A DNA stretch of 64,000 bases, taken from Brachypodium distachyon. Its lineage: Eukaryota > Streptophyta > Magnoliopsida > Poales > Poaceae. The stretch lies in contig NC_016132.3 of NCBI RefSeq assembly GCF_000005505.3, positions 52,280,914 to 52,344,913 of the forward strand, read 5' to 3'. The notes under the pieces were generated by a model. That model saw nothing but the letters and a program-made list of their open reading frames with translations, did no database searches and was not told where the DNA came from. Position numbers and translations under genes: made by a program. Of this stretch, positions 1-12,900 are shown piece after piece. Every line of letters starts with the position of its first letter. Position 1 is the stretch's first letter.

Positions 1-437
1 AGTGTATGTGTTGGCGAACTCGTCGGTAATAAGGACACAGGAAACACGTTTTACCCAGGTTCAGGGCCCTCGACGAGGTAATATCCCTACGTCCTGCTTG
101 TCTGATCTTGTATTGATGAGTCGATTACAATGGGGTGTCGTGAAGGCTAGATGCACAGTTTCGATCTGGCGAGTGCGACTAGGCGGCTTCTATCTAAGTT
201 GGGGTGTCCTTGGCTCCCCCTCCTGGTCCTTTATATATGCAGGAACCCAGGTCTAAGGTAGAGTCTAAGTCGGTTACAATGAGGAGATATATTCTAATTA
301 ATCTTCCTTATCTTGAGTCGCAAGATTTGGCATGTAGACTCTTGGAGTCGTAGTAGGTTTTCTTGTGGGCCCCTAGCTGGGCCGTAGCGGGTATAGTCGA
401 GTCGAGTACGTGGTTAGTCCTAACCACGTCACCAGCA
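1..437. mobile_element. LTR-retrotransposon remnant (Gypsy-like LTR, partial)
   Basis: No gene is visible. The stretch around 40-110 (ACACGTTTTACCCAGGTTC, then GCCCTCGACGAGG and CCCTACGTCCTGCTTG) has the layout I know from LTRs of large grass Gypsy elements. A related motif recurs near 2545-2600. The left end lies outside the window and the right end is placed loosely where LTR-like sequence stops. Family assignment is from memory of the motif style, not from alignment. Confidence 0.45.
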
Positions 438-2051
438 AAATTCTACCTTTCTCTAATAATTAGCATCGGCAAGTTGTGATCTACAGTACTAATTGCAATA
501 CACCGAAGACCAACAAAATTCTGCCTTCCTATACAAAAATCCACCTTTTACCATTACCAATTATATAACGGAAGTCGATTCCAGCTCAAGTCCCAAATTG
601 TCGAAGTCCATGGTGGTACAAGTTACCACCTAAGCTTCTCCCAGCTGAATGTTTTAAGCTAATCGTCCCATCTAAATCTAGAATAACACTTGGAAGCACA
701 AAACAAGAAGGGAATTTGGGCAAAGAGAGAAAGATTTGGGGATGTGCAGATAAGCACAGAAGGATTATAAGAGAAGTCAGTAACAAGCAATATCAGGTCA
801 CCTTTGTTGCGTTTATGGTTGGTGGAGGATGACCCCACCAAGAAGTCATCGGAGGCGTACCCGATGTGACCGTCGAAGTCACCGACGTGGCCGTCTTGGG
901 TGGATGAGGCCCCGCCTCTAGTGGCTAGGATTGCCAGAAGGGAGAGGTTCCCCATCCTGGAGCTCTTGCGGTGGCTGTGCCGAAGGATTCGAGGGTCGTT
1001 CAGCTCCCTGCGGCAAGCCGGTGGTGGAGGCGGGTTGAGCTACAGCTAACCCTAGAGGCGATTTTGGGGGAAGTTGCAGTGCACACGAGAGAGAGAGATT
1101 GGAGATGGTGGACCCCGAGCAATAATCTGAAAAAATAAGGACTAAGTTGCATATGTGCCAAGGTGGGGATGAGGTCTTTAATCCTGTACTTTGAATTAGA
1201 TCGGACAGTTCAGATTTAGGGGGAGTCCGGTAGCACACAATGGGCTGGTATCACGAAATCTTCTCAAGGATAAGAATAAATGTCGTGCTCGTTGGATCAG
1301 CAGCGAGTGAGCACAGCGGGAGACGAAACGGTGCGCGCTTACGGAATAGATTCTGCGTTGGTCTATACACGTTAATAACTGTATGATACACAAGTGCAAT
1401 CCACACAGTTCCATCCAGCCCATACATGCATATAGTGTGGACACGTCGTGTGCTGGTTTTTTTTTAGAAGACCAAGACCATATATTAGATCAATCAACCC
1501 TTACAGAACCATCTTAAAAAAAAATTACACACAAGTTTTTGTAAGTAAATGTCATTGTCTTCCTTTTGCACTCGCCGGTGGCGTGCCGTGAGTGAAGCTC
1601 GATGCTGCCTTTGGACCTTCGAACCACGTCGAAACCAGAAAATCATTGTTGACGTAACAGTCGGGAAGTCGCCGGTCGGAGTCAGAAGACGCTAGTGTGA
1701 CACTGATATGAGAAATAGACCACCGTCCTGAAGAAGAAGGCAACGAAGAGAGTTGAATGGCCATCCCCGATCCGGCCAGACGGATCCGAGAAGACCGAGC
1801 CTTACTAGCTCCACAATGAGGTCGAAATTGGCCGAACCTCACCGATCGAAAAAGGAACCAATAAACCGATACACGCAACCTACCTGCAAAACACAAAACT
1901 AGATCCACCACTATAGAAGAGTGGCGACCAACCGCCCCATACTCCTCAACGACAGCGGCGAGATCGCCTTCGACGAGGTGGACGAGAAGTTGGAGAAACG
2001 TTATTCTTGACCTGCACAGTGCCGCCATCTTCACCATAGCGGTGCTGCCGG
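438..2051. other. Non-genic, repeat-derived stretch
   Basis: Short open frames occur on both strands, but none has a recognisable domain, splice structure or consistent codon use. Positions 1450-2050 look like part of an older element that was later hit by the hAT MITE at 2060. I cannot assign it to a family. Confidence 0.5.
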
Positions 2052-2059
2052 TTGACCAA

Positions 2060-2224
2060 CAGTGGCGTAGCTAGGGGGTTGTCAGGTGGTCCATGGACCA
2101 CCGTGAGATTTTCCAATCCTCTATATAACATAGATATAAAAAATTCAAAACACCAAAATAAATAATTTGTATGAATATTTTTACTGTTGGACCATCCTGA
2201 AAATTTTATCTGGCTACGCCAGCG
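2060..2224. mobile_element. hAT-type MITE with perfect 8-bp target duplication
   Basis: The 165-bp element is flanked by TTGACCAA at 2052-2059 and again at 2225-2232. Its ends are imperfect inverted repeats: CAGTGGCGTAGCTAGG on the left, and the reverse complement of the right end reads CGCTGGCGTAGCCAGA. The interior is AT-rich and has no coding capacity. An 8-bp duplication with CAGTGGCG-type ends is characteristic of hAT-superfamily non-autonomous elements. Intact flanks suggest a fairly young insertion into older repeat DNA. Confidence 0.85.
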
Positions 2225-2471
2225 TTGACCAAAACTAACCTTTAAAGATCTGCTGTAGCACCAAGCGTAGAGTAGACAGGGAAGATGTTGCTTGCGTTCT
2301 GGCCGGAGTCTGTGGTGGCTAGGGGCAAGGGCGTGGTGTCCTTTTTTCCGTGGATCTTTCCTGATGTAGAGGAATATTGTTGTCGTGTGCTGGTCTCACT
2401 TACGCTTCTAACTTGATCCCCACAGGTGGACTATCGTGGTGGTGTCACGGCAGATGCCATAGGATGGCTTA

Positions 2472-3237
2472 TGTTGGGGCCGATGGACGAAGGAGGAACC
2501 GGAGGAGGGAGGACGTGATTAGAACCACGCACAACACAAAGAACACACACAGTTTTACTCAGGTTCGAAGCCCTCTAGATGAAGTAAAACTTTTACTCCT
2601 GCTTTGTTGTATTACCCGAGATTCCGAGGGCTACAATGGTGCTCCTTGAGCAGTTTCTTGAGGAGGAAGAAGAAAAAAGGAAAACCCTAGATGACTAAGT
2701 GAAGAGCTCCTCTCCCTGGAGGGGTGGTAATCCTATTTATAGGCCGCCGATGTCACACTGACATGTGGACCAAAAGCAAATCCTATCTTCTACGGGACTC
2801 GCCGGGTACGCCCCATGGTTCCCTCCGGGTTGCACGGCAGGGGACAAAGCAGCTTTACTTTTCGTGGCGCCAGGCAGCGCGCACTGTAGCCACGCCCCGG
2901 CCTTCGTCATCGGTCCTTCTTCGGCGCGTCACTGTGCAGTCGCCTGGCACCGCGACGTGAGCAACGACTGCTTTCCCGTGATAAAGGGGACGCTGCTTTA
3001 CTTTGTGCCATGTGCTCAGGATAAAACCGTTGACGCATCTCGCTGTAGGCCGAGATCAGATTGCTTGTGCTTATCCTGCAATCACATAAGACAAGATAGA
3101 TATACTGTATGCCGGCCTGTTATTAATTTGGCTTAAGGATGCCGGCGTACTCGTCCGTGCCGGCTTTGCTCTTGTTATCTCGGCTGATATGTGTCGTCGT
3201 GACCCTAACCGGGGTCATCCCCGACTAGGCATATAAA
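2472..3237. mobile_element. Probable solo or truncated LTR
   Basis: The segment begins TGTTGGGGCC, a typical LTR start. It has the ACACAGTTTTACTCAGGTTC...GCCCTC block near 2545-2575 that resembles the one at the window start, and ends near ACCGGGGTCATCCCCGAC. No internal retrotransposon domains follow, so it is a solo LTR or a fragment. No flanking 5-bp duplication was found, so the ends are approximate. Confidence 0.45.
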
Positions 3238-4772
3238 GATTTTGATTTCAAACAGATTTCTCAATTTTGGAAGCTACCCCCTAGAGTAAACGGGCCACAC
3301 GCTCCTCTGCTCGGGTGATGACCCATATTGAATCCATGATCATGTAATAAGCTCTAGTAGATGCCGTCATGATCAATGATCCATATGGAACCAATTGCTG
3401 CATCATGCCATGTGATGCCGCATTTACACATAAGACATCTCAGGGACCCAAGATAACAAAAAAGAAGCTGGTTTCGAAAGGTCGCGAAACCAGCGTCCCT
3501 TGGACGGCCAAAGTGCCAATTTAGGAGCTACTGTTTCTGAAACTGTGAAACAGTACGTATCAGCACTCTCCGGATCAACCCGGATGCAGACTAAACCAAA
3601 CCACGGGAACCTTCCCGGGGAAAGTATAACAACGCCTGTATGCATGTCATCTTCGCTTGCGCGGGATCATTCTTCTCCAAATTGCATGTCAAAAAGGTCG
3701 GTATATCTTAGAAAACGATCTGATGCTCTCCATCGCCGTGTTATATGCGCGTCAGAGTTAATTAGCTGCGACCATTTTTAGGGCGACCAGTGCTGCTGAC
3801 TGGCGAACTACCTGTCCGCCTTCGCGAAGCTGTGCTTCAGTGCCCTTCTCCTGACCTGTCCGGCTGTCCGTGAGAGCCGGCGTCATGCATGTACGAACGT
3901 ATGCTTGTTGCCAAGCGCTTACTAAAAGCTGCACTACAAAAGTTAGAGTACAACGATCGGATTATGAAATCGTGTGAATACTTTACTAACGGAGGCTTGA
4001 TACGCTAGGCATCTAGCGCAGCGAAAGGGGGCACGCGTCGTTGCCCGCCCCTGGAAGAAACCGCGGTGAATCGGCCCTTCCCGGAACGCTGTCGTGCGGC
4101 GACGGCGACGTCGTGTTGGACGTTTGCCTCGTCCAGCCATCCATTTCAGGAAATTCTTGACCGTATTTAATTAAGCCGCGCGGTGTTAGTGGTACTATGT
4201 GTCCTCGTCTGGCAGCAGAGTTCCATCTGAGGTGAACCATTGTACAGTACTTCTGTAGTACGCTCTACACTAAGTTTTCGCTGAATCGTCGTATTTAGTT
4301 GACCCAAGATAAACAAAAATTGCCACTTTGTTGGAAGTAAGGAGCTTTCTTTAAGTTGCCCGGCCTGCCCCAGCTGGTGTCGCCCCTGGTTCCGCTCGCC
4401 CCTTTTGGTTCACTTTTACTCATGCGTACATGTAAACAGAGCCAAGCATATTCAGACACGTTGATGACTAGCCGTTCCACGTACTCACCCAGAGCTAGCC
4501 AGAACCCCTTATGTAATTCTCTTTTTTCTTCAGCTGCGTTATGAAATTCTCTGTCGGAAAACGACTTCTTGTTTTCCTTCTCTTTTTAAGGCAAAGTGGG
4601 CATGATCGAAGGCCCTAGATTGTGGAGAAAATATATTGAACCAACATGGATTATTATTAATTTGAAACTGGAGAGATACAATACAACATTGATGCATTCT
4701 TGGAAAACAATACAACATTGATTACATCGCCTATTAAAAAATAAAAAATCTAAAGAAGAGGGACAGCTCTAC
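3238..4772. other. Intergenic, nothing recognised
   Basis: Only small unconnected open frames on both strands. No tRNA, repeat with definable ends or conserved coding exon was seen. Confidence 0.5.
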
Positions 4773-4775
4773 TAA

Positions 4776-5795
4776 GAGCATGTTCAGCAAAGTCCCTAAA
4801 CAGAGTCCCTATTCCGTTTTTAGCGTCTGGAGGCAAAAAAACATCTTTAACAGGGTCCCTACTCGGATCTCTCCAAGGAGGCCCCTGGATTACCCCTCAA
4901 GCCCCGTTTCCTAGGGACCCCAAGGCACTCCCTATTCTCTTTTTGCCCGTGCCACGTCAGCCTTCTTCCTCCCGCGTGCACTTGACTGGCCGGCTGCCTC
5001 TGCCTCGTCGCCCCTGCGCCTCACTGCCGCCGCCTCTGCCTCGCCACGCCCATCTGCGCCTTGGCCGCTTCCTCGTCCTCACCTCCCGCGCCCCCGATGC
5101 AGCCCCGCCGCGGAGCTCCCCGCCGCCGACGCGAGCTCCTCGACACCCCCTCTCTTCCGTCAATCCCTCGCCCTGCGCGCCGACCAGTCCAGGAGAACCG
5201 TGGAGACGCGGTGAAGCCGCTGCCGCCTCTGTCTCCAACTCCCGCCCACCAGAGCGCCCCCGCATCGTGAACCGCCGCCGCCACCGCGACCTTGCCGTCG
5301 ACAGCGCGTCTCCGACCTCCTCTGCGTTCTTCGAGCATGCCAACGGCATCGCCTTGTCTCCGCGCATCTAGGAAGTAGGACCCCGATGCCGCGCTGCCCT
5401 CGGATCTTCCCCGAGCCCGCCGTCTTCCTCATCCCCAGCGCACCTCCGCCTCTGCCGTCACTGCTCCGCCGGACTGCCTTAGCCATGCCCATATGTGCCT
5501 TGGCCGCCACGTCCAAGGCCCTCGTCTGCCGTGCCGCCGTTTCCAGGCCGTCGCATCCCACTTCGTCGGCCGCGATCTCCATGGGGAAGAAGATCAGAGG
5601 AGAAATAGAAAAGAAAAAAGAAAAAAACAATGTCCAACTGACGTATGAGACCCACTGGCCAGTGTAAATGGAAAACTAAATACGGGCTGAAGGTACTGCT
5701 GAAGTTTAAGTTAAAATAGGGGGTGAAACTTTTAGGGAGAAACCCCTAAACCCTGTTTAGGAACTCTGTTTTAAGAGTTACGGTTGAAGATGCTC
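4776..5795. mobile_element. 1.02-kb PIF/Harbinger-like non-autonomous element with GC-rich interior
   Basis: TAA lies immediately outside both ends (4773-4775 and 5796-5798), matching the 3-bp TWA duplication of PIF/Harbinger elements. The left end reads GAGCATGTTCAGCAAAG, and the reverse complement of the right end reads GAGCATCTTCAACCG. Subterminal copies of a CCCTAAACAGAGT-like block occur in opposite orientation near 4797 and 5750. Positions about 4940-5600 are GC-rich and open in several frames on both strands, which looks like compositional openness or captured host sequence. No transposase is encoded. Confidence 0.65.
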
Positions 5796-5798
5796 TAA

Positions 5799-7707
5799 GC
5801 AGCCAATAATATAGCATGACAATCGTTTGCTACAAGTTCAACACAATCCGGAACATGCCCACGCCACACTACACAACAATGATATCCTGGTTTGAATAAG
5901 TAATACTCCGTACAAGAGCTTTGCTTCAGTATAATTACGGATTAAAACAAAAGTGGCTATTGATGAGAAAGGGTAAAATTGGACCTTCTTTTCTACCTTA
6001 TCCTGATTAAATTCCCCAATTGGTTCTCTTGTCGAAGATGAGTTTCCAACTATTAAGCAAAATCTAAAGAAACTCCCTCTATTTCGAAATGTTTGTATAT
6101 TGATGATTGTCCTAAGTCAAAATTGTGACAAAGTTTATAGAAAAATAAATGCCCCCTCCGTTTTGAAATGTGTTAATATCGTTTACAACAAAGATATCAT
6201 AACAGATCAAATTTACAAGTAGATATTGGTGGATTTTTCTAGAAATTTGGTCAAAATTTAAGAAGTTTGACTTATGACAAAACTACAACATCTTGTATCT
6301 AGAAACTCAATGAGGATATTACAAAATCTAACATAACTAATATTGCAAAAATATTTTTTGATCTAGTCCAACTATGTGATATATGTTTAGTCAAAGTTTG
6401 AAAATGTTGATTACATTTGCTAAAACTTCAAGGTCTTCTCAAGCACTCGAAACAAAGGAGACAGAGAATGCTTTTTACGAGAAAGAGACAGTATGTTGAA
6501 ACTTGGAAAATAAGAATTGTCTCCATTCTGTCAACAACCATCTCGATCAGAAGTTAATTAGATTATGAATTAATCCGATGGTTTCAAATTATGATGGCTC
6601 TGCCCATGAAAGAAAAGATAAAATCATTACGATAGCTACGGCAGCTCCGATGGGGACAGAGATGCCTCCTGTTATCTCACACGTAAACAAGTATCACATT
6701 GATGAAAGCAGCAGGAAGAAAACTTGAGCTTTTGCTAGTGCTCTACTCCCACTGTGGCACTGTGTTGTTGTGTGCAATCAGAGGTCTCTCTTTTACTGTC
6801 GACGGGAGTTTTAGATGGTGGCACCGCGTCTGGGAAGCATCGTACGAGGCTTCCCGCTTTTAGTTCTTTTGATTGACCTTCTCGTGATGAATGAAAAGGA
6901 AATGTCTATCTGAAAATTTCTTCCTTTACTGTCCAGAACGAACTGGATTACATACGTTTACCATAATTTTCATGGCCTACTTTCGTGTTAACTTGATCCT
7001 GAATGCATTCTATTTGTACAGAACTGTGGATATATACACAAGATGAAGCGAAAGGCCTTGTTCCGTTGTTGCGGTTTTGTTCCCAACAATGAAATCCTCC
7101 CGGGGACACTACTTCCGAGAAAAACAAAAGGCCTGACACGTAATTGATGCCGAAGCATTATTTTTGCATCCCCTGATCAATGTCCGCTGAGTTGGCATTG
7201 CTTGTTAATGATTGATCAAGCTTGATTGATTCCCTCTTAAACAAGTTCTACGAAAAACATCCTAGAGTAAAATTTTAACCTCCAAAATCCTAGTCTTTTC
7301 TGAAAGCTTCAGTTTGTTTGTATTGCTTCGACTACCTTGAGTTGACTTTTCTCATCCTTGTTGGCTCTTGAGCTCGGCTTGACTCTTGCTTGTCTGCGCT
7401 TTAAGCTCGGCTACGCCATACGAGACTCATGGCTCAGCCAATATATAAAGGAACTATTATTCATAACACTTTTTTGTTTACTGGAGTTATATACGTTAGC
7501 GACATGTCAATTTGCATGTTCGTCCCATTTGTGTCTACCTTGGTTCCTATTGAAAAGAGGCCCTAGGTTGAAACCCACACGCTGTCTCTACAACTAGTGC
7601 AAAACGTTTGTCTCGGATCCTAAACTAGGACCCACAATAAATGCCAAATGATCATATTCTATTCCACTTTCATTGTCACACCCATCCTCTATGGAAACTT
7701 TCAAATC
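5799..7707. other. Intergenic with degenerate Stowaway-like remnants
   Basis: AT-rich, no gene. CTCCCTCTATTTCGAAATG (6074) and CCCCTCCGTTTTGAAATG (6154) are eroded Stowaway-type ends. A possible matching right end lies near 6440-6466 (CGAAACAAAGGAGACAGAG). The elements appear nested and too decayed to delimit. Nothing recognisable lies between 6500 and 7700. Confidence 0.45.
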
Positions 7708-7710
7708 TAA

Positions 7711-8055
7711 ATGCCTTCTTTGTATCGAAGAAACTCCAAAGGAATTTTGTAGGGCTTCAACCCATAGGAATTTTTTCTAAATAGTCTCTTTGGTTGAAAG
7801 AAATTGATCCTTTAAAATTCCTATGGATTGATTTTCTACACCCCAATCCTATAGTAATTCTAGCAAGACGTTAGACCTCTTGAAAAATTCCTTTGTCTCT
7901 ATAACAAACATGACATCTACTACTCTCTAAACCAAATTCATGTATTTTTCTTGTGGTTCAACCAAACAACATCTGCTACCAAATCCTGTGTTTTTAATTC
8001 CTGTATTTTTTTTTCTGTTCCTGTGTTCTAGGATTCCTGTGATCCAAAGAGGCCC
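7711..8055. mobile_element. Tourist/PIF-Harbinger-like MITE
   Basis: The 345-bp element is flanked by TAA at 7708-7710 and 8056-8058. The right end, reverse-complemented, reads GGGCCTCTTTGGATCACAGG, and the left end ATGCCTTCTTTGTATCGAAG matches it with several substitutions. Internal GGAATTTT/ATAGGAATT blocks are repeated and inverted, as in the common grass MITE with this structure. No coding capacity. Confidence 0.7.
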
Positions 8056-8186
8056 TAAATCTAAGACACCCAGATCAACTAAAGGACTTACAAGTCTCTA
8101 TATTCGAAGGTGAGTTACATGTTCTATTCAAGTCCTAGTCTTCTTGAAGATAGCTACATGAGTACAAACAGGTAGAAGTACAATTT

Positions 8187-8711
8187 ATGGTCTCCAAGAC
8201 TTATAAGGAGTACACCCGTCTCTATGTGGACGCAAACCCTTGCATCTCGTCAACGCCGAAGCGACAAATATACATCAACGTGATAGAGGATGGATGTGGC
8301 AACGAGCACAAAAAATTTACAGAAGAGTACACATGTCTCAATGTGGATGCAAACCCTAGCACCCCATCAACGCCGAAGCGACAAATATACATCAACTTGA
8401 TAGAGGATGGATGTGGCAATATGTACAAAAGAGCTACAAAGAGCACCTGTGTCGATGTGGATGCAAACCCTAACACCTCATTAACACCGAAGCGACAAAT
8501 AGATGCAACGTCATTCCCCGACTCTATACTCTGCAGAGACAAAACTCGCCACCAAGATGTCGTCAAGCGGTCTACAGGATTTGGAGGTTGTACTATTCGT
8601 GTGGAGGGTTTGACCCGAAATGCTAACCGACAATTTTCACACAAAAAAACCTCTGACATTTTTCAGTTCAGTTTTTCCATATATATTTGTGAGCATACGC
8701 GAGGTTTTTAA
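8187..8711 (+). repeat. Three-unit in-frame tandem repeat of about 39 codons (174-codon open frame)
   Basis: A block containing VDANP, then TPKRQIYIN and IEDGCGN recurs three times with spacings of 117 and 114 bp, both multiples of three. The plus-strand frame stays open through all copies. The motif GTGGAYGCAAACCCT starts at 8226, 8343 and 8457. The minus strand is also open across the same repeats (about 8222-8659; repeated CRFGV and GFAST). I recognise no domain and no signal peptide. Whether either strand is coding is unclear. It could be a satellite-like fragment whose unit length happens to be a multiple of three, or the remnant of a repeat protein. The third unit is shorter and diverges after TPKRQI. 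Confidence 0.6.
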
Positions 8712-8999
8712 TTACGAAGTAAAAAAAAGGAAACCCTTTTTCTCAAAATAAAAGAAAGGAAAACCCAACCGGTAAAATAAACAAATCGTGGGCACTTGGC
8801 TGCCACCTGGCCCCGATTCGATGACCACGTACGGAGCGAGCGTCAGAGTGTGGATCACTCGCTCCTGGCAATTACGGACTCCAAAACGGATATAAAAACG
8901 CGCCCATCCGAACAGAAAAAAGGGAAAAGAAACCAAATCACACCCACCCTGGCCACGCCTCGACGCGACTCATCTCGTCGTTTCCCCTTCGGAGGCCTG

Positions 9000-9907
9000 C
9001 CTGCCAGATTCATCCCTCCCTCCCCTCCCGGTCTCCCCCACCCGACTTGCCTCCAAAAGCAAAGCCCCCCGCCATTCACTACTCCGGCTTCACCTTAATC
9101 ACGCTCTTAATCCTCGAACCCTCACGGAGCGGGGGTTTGGTCGGCAGGACTGCCTCCCGCGGGCTCGGCTACGCTCACTCCGCCCCTCCCCGACCCCCGA
9201 GCAGGCGCAAGTCCCCTCCTCGACTTCGCGGTGGGTTCTCTCGCTGATCCCCGTCTCGTTTGTCTGACTTGCTCTTTGTTTTTCGGCATTGGGAGGCGCA
9301 GAGCTCGGGGGATGGAGGTCGTCGTCGTGGACCCCGCTCTCTCGCATTGGATTATCCTTATCTTAAGTGTCGATTTGTGGTTTTTAGTTGCGTCTGAGCT
9401 CTGAAGTTCCCTCGGGGTGGGTTTCCGTGCGGTCGAAACTGTTGAGTTGGTCGTGGCGTGACGAATCGAACGGAGCAGGCGGATGCTTACGTAGCTCTAG
9501 GGGAATCGCCCTACGCGATTATTCGAATTTGGGGGTAGTGAACACCGACGCTCTTCAGAATCTGGTACCGTCATTTGTAACTGTCGAGCTGTTTGGAATC
9601 TAGTTGGGTTTCTTCTCCCCCTAGCTTTTTTCCCCAATTCGATCTGAAACTCTTCTCCTCATGCATCAGTGGACGCGAGGTTTTGCGCGAACGGGAAGTT
9701 AGTTAGTGCAAGTTTCGTCGTGGCTACTTTGGTTAATTCGTCACGCTGGGTTGTGGGTATTCCAGTTGGGCTATCTTTAGAACAACCAACACCAAAAGCT
9801 CTCCTCCGATTTTCCTGCTGTTGCTCCTATATTTTGCCTTCTAAGTCGTTTTTAATCGCAGAATTGAGGGAAGGAGAGAGAAGACTTAAGTCTAGTCCGG
9901 GTCAGCC
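9000..9907 (+). promoter_or_regulatory. Leader (5' UTR) of the PILS6-like gene with a probable UTR intron
   Basis: GC-rich, pyrimidine-rich DNA at about 9000-9230 looks like a grass leader exon. A donor-like CGCG|GTGGGT at 9231 and an acceptor-like TAATCGCAG ending at 9861 would remove an intron of about 630 bp. The second leader exon (9862-9907) then joins directly to the ATG at 9908. The transcription start was not determined. Confidence 0.5.
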
Positions 9908-12900
9908 ATGATGGAGAGGAGGTCGCTGCTGGAGGCGCTGGTCACAGCGGCGCAGGGAGGTTCCTCACAGACGTCGGTGCTGTCCATGCTCAAGTACGCC
10001 GTGATGCCCATCGCCAAGGTATTCACCGTCTGCTTCATGGGTTTCCTCATGGCCACCAAGTACGTCAACATCCTCCAGCCCAACGGCCGCAAGCTTCTCA
10101 ACGGGGTGAGCTTTCTTTATTCTCTTTGTGATAAATGCCTTGCTAATGAGACCTATAGCCGCACTGTGAGCTTGAAATATGGTGTTTGTCCAGAGTAGGA
10201 AGGTATAAGCTACTTGACAGTGTGCTTACATTCTTACTGTTTGGTGCAGCTTGTGTTCTCACTTCTGCTTCCTTGCCTTATATTTTCCCAACTGGGTAGC
10301 GCAATCACGATCGAGAAGTTGCTGCAGTGGTGAGGATTGCTTTTGGATGATTTATTACTCTCTTTTCTAATGATTTAGTAATTCAGTCTTCTCCTATGCC
10401 TTGTTGAATGCCCTGTCTATATTATGTCTTTAATTTTGTCGTGTGAGCTACTGACTGAGTTGTTGTTAATATTAATTAGATTTTTATTACTCAAAGTATC
10501 ATTGTGTAATTTTACTATTGCTGAATTTCCTGACAAAATTAAGCCTGGAACTTCCAAATATAACAAAGTAACTCCCATGACCTAAGTTTCAAGAAAGGCA
10601 AACAGGGTACCATCCAAGAGTGAAGGAAATATGTAGTAGGGATTAATTGGTTCCAGTTGGTTTTTTAGGGTTGGAATGGAATTGAATCAAGAGTTTCTGG
10701 ACTATTTTTATAGCAGCACTTCTTTCTAATAATATACTGAAATATTTCTATAACTAGAGACATTATTTGTCATCTACTAATAGTACATGGCCCACCCAAC
10801 ACCAAGTTAGGGAGAGTATCCCCGTGATCTCTTAGTTAAGAAGTTTATCATTTATGTTAGGAAGATATCTTTTAGCTTGAGCCTTAAGAAAATTAGGGCA
10901 TCAACAGTAGTACAGTCAGTATTGACTCTCCACGTCATTTAGAGTTGACGAGATAATAATATATACAATGGGTTGTGTGACTTGTGTTTTTAGACTTACC
11001 ATAGATGATCTGTTAGTATTAAATGCGATGACGTACAATGGTGAATATGTTGACTCATAGCTGACTCTTAGTCGATTCTTGCCTTAAGAGTCTGACTCTT
11101 CACGAAGAGTCAATTCTCTTCTCTCTCCTATTTCTCTTTCTTTCACACCATCAAATTTCAATAAGAGTCAATCAAGAGTCAGCCTTTGTGGATGGCCTTG
11201 GAGATAAAATCTACCATTTGTTACTTAGATTGGACTGTAAGTCCATCATAAATCAATATAAAGAGAACCATCTATGAGGAATTAATCAAGAAAGTATTAG
11301 AAGAACAACTCTTCTATCTTGGCCTAGGGCAAGAACGTCCCTCGACCCCCTCCCATCCCCTCCTCAACCCTAGCCGATTCCCTACCGCCCCAAACACGGG
11401 CCATAGCACTATTCCAGTGCATTAATTTACCTAGAGGTCTTTACCATATTTGTTTGTTACCGGCAATATTCATCTCGTTAGTTGAACTTCATCTTTCATG
11501 TCATCCAATCTTGTCGTAGCTGTTTGTGTACGATGACATAATGCCTTTTGTGATTGTGTTCTTCCTATTTATAACATTTCTCCCTTTTTTGTACTTTGTA
11601 GGTGGTATATTCCAGTAAATATCGTTGTAGGTGCTGTGTCCGGTTCTCTCATTGGCTTTGTGGTGGCGTCTATCATTCGGCCTCCTTATCCGTACTTCAA
11701 GTTCACTGTTATACACATTGGAATAGGTGCTTGTTTTTCTTCCTGAAGAAAGGTTGCATTTCATTTATGATCTTCTAGCTGATACTGATATTACCCCTTA
11801 TTTTTTTGACACAGGAAATATTGGAAATATACCTCTGGTTCTCATTGCAGCATTATGTCGCGATCCATCCAATCCTTTTGGTGATTCTGATAAATGCAGC
11901 CAAGACGGAAATGCATATATCTCATTTGGTCAATGGGTATGTGTTTTTTCTTTTCCATGGGTGCATGTGTTCAGTGTTTTACTTACAAGCCACTAAGTCA
12001 GAATGACTAGCATGCAATATAAAGAGAATAGCTCAGCATTTTAGAAGAATATGAATAACAACTGAGATCATTTGCTGAATGAATTCTTCACGTGAGGCAG
12101 GTTGGTGCGATTATTGTTTACACGTATGTGTTCAAGATGCTTTCTCCACCACCAGGAGAGACCTTTGATGGTGAAGAGGAGAAACTTCCAGTTATGGCAT
12201 CTGGAGAGAATACGTTGCCTGAACTAGGTAAATATCCAACAAGCACTCGGAATAGTACTGTACCTGAGAATGAGCCTTTGTTATCTGTTGAGGGGGACAA
12301 AAAAGGTGCTACTTCTCTAGGATCAAAGGTAAGAAATGTTAGCAGTGATTTCTATTTTAATTTGTTGCACTTACATCCCCATGTGAAATTAAATAATTGT
12401 GTTCTATTGTCACAGATAATTGGCTATGTTAGATGCGTGGTTAAATTCCTAAAAGACAAGCAGCTTCTTCAGCCACCAATTATTGCCTCTGTATGTACTC
12501 ATGTGAATGTATTCTACTGGCAATTATTACAGAAAAATATCTCTTCCTGATGTGCCATGAAAATTATTTTACACTATGGAACAGGTTTTTGCAATTGGCA
12601 TCGGTGTTGTTCCATTCTTGAAGGGTTTGATATTCACGGACGATGCACCTCTATTCTTCTTCACAGACAGCTGTCTCATTCTTGGGTATTTGCATCTTCC
12701 TGTCAGATTCAATTTCCAAAACATAGACCTCATGCCAGTTAAATTATAGAAGTAAACATAGGGACAATGATTTCGTTTTTCTAAATTCTGTCACACATTT
12801 TCAGGGAAGCTATGATCCCATGCATTTTGCTTGCTGTGGGAGGCAACCTTGTTGATGGTAAGTATCTATTTCCATCGAAACTGCTGCCAGATCGAACCCT

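Noticed and set aside
4943..5667. Several overlapping Pro- and Arg-rich frames on both strands
   Set aside because: They lie inside the TAA-flanked transposable element, are open in multiple frames at once and have no domain content.
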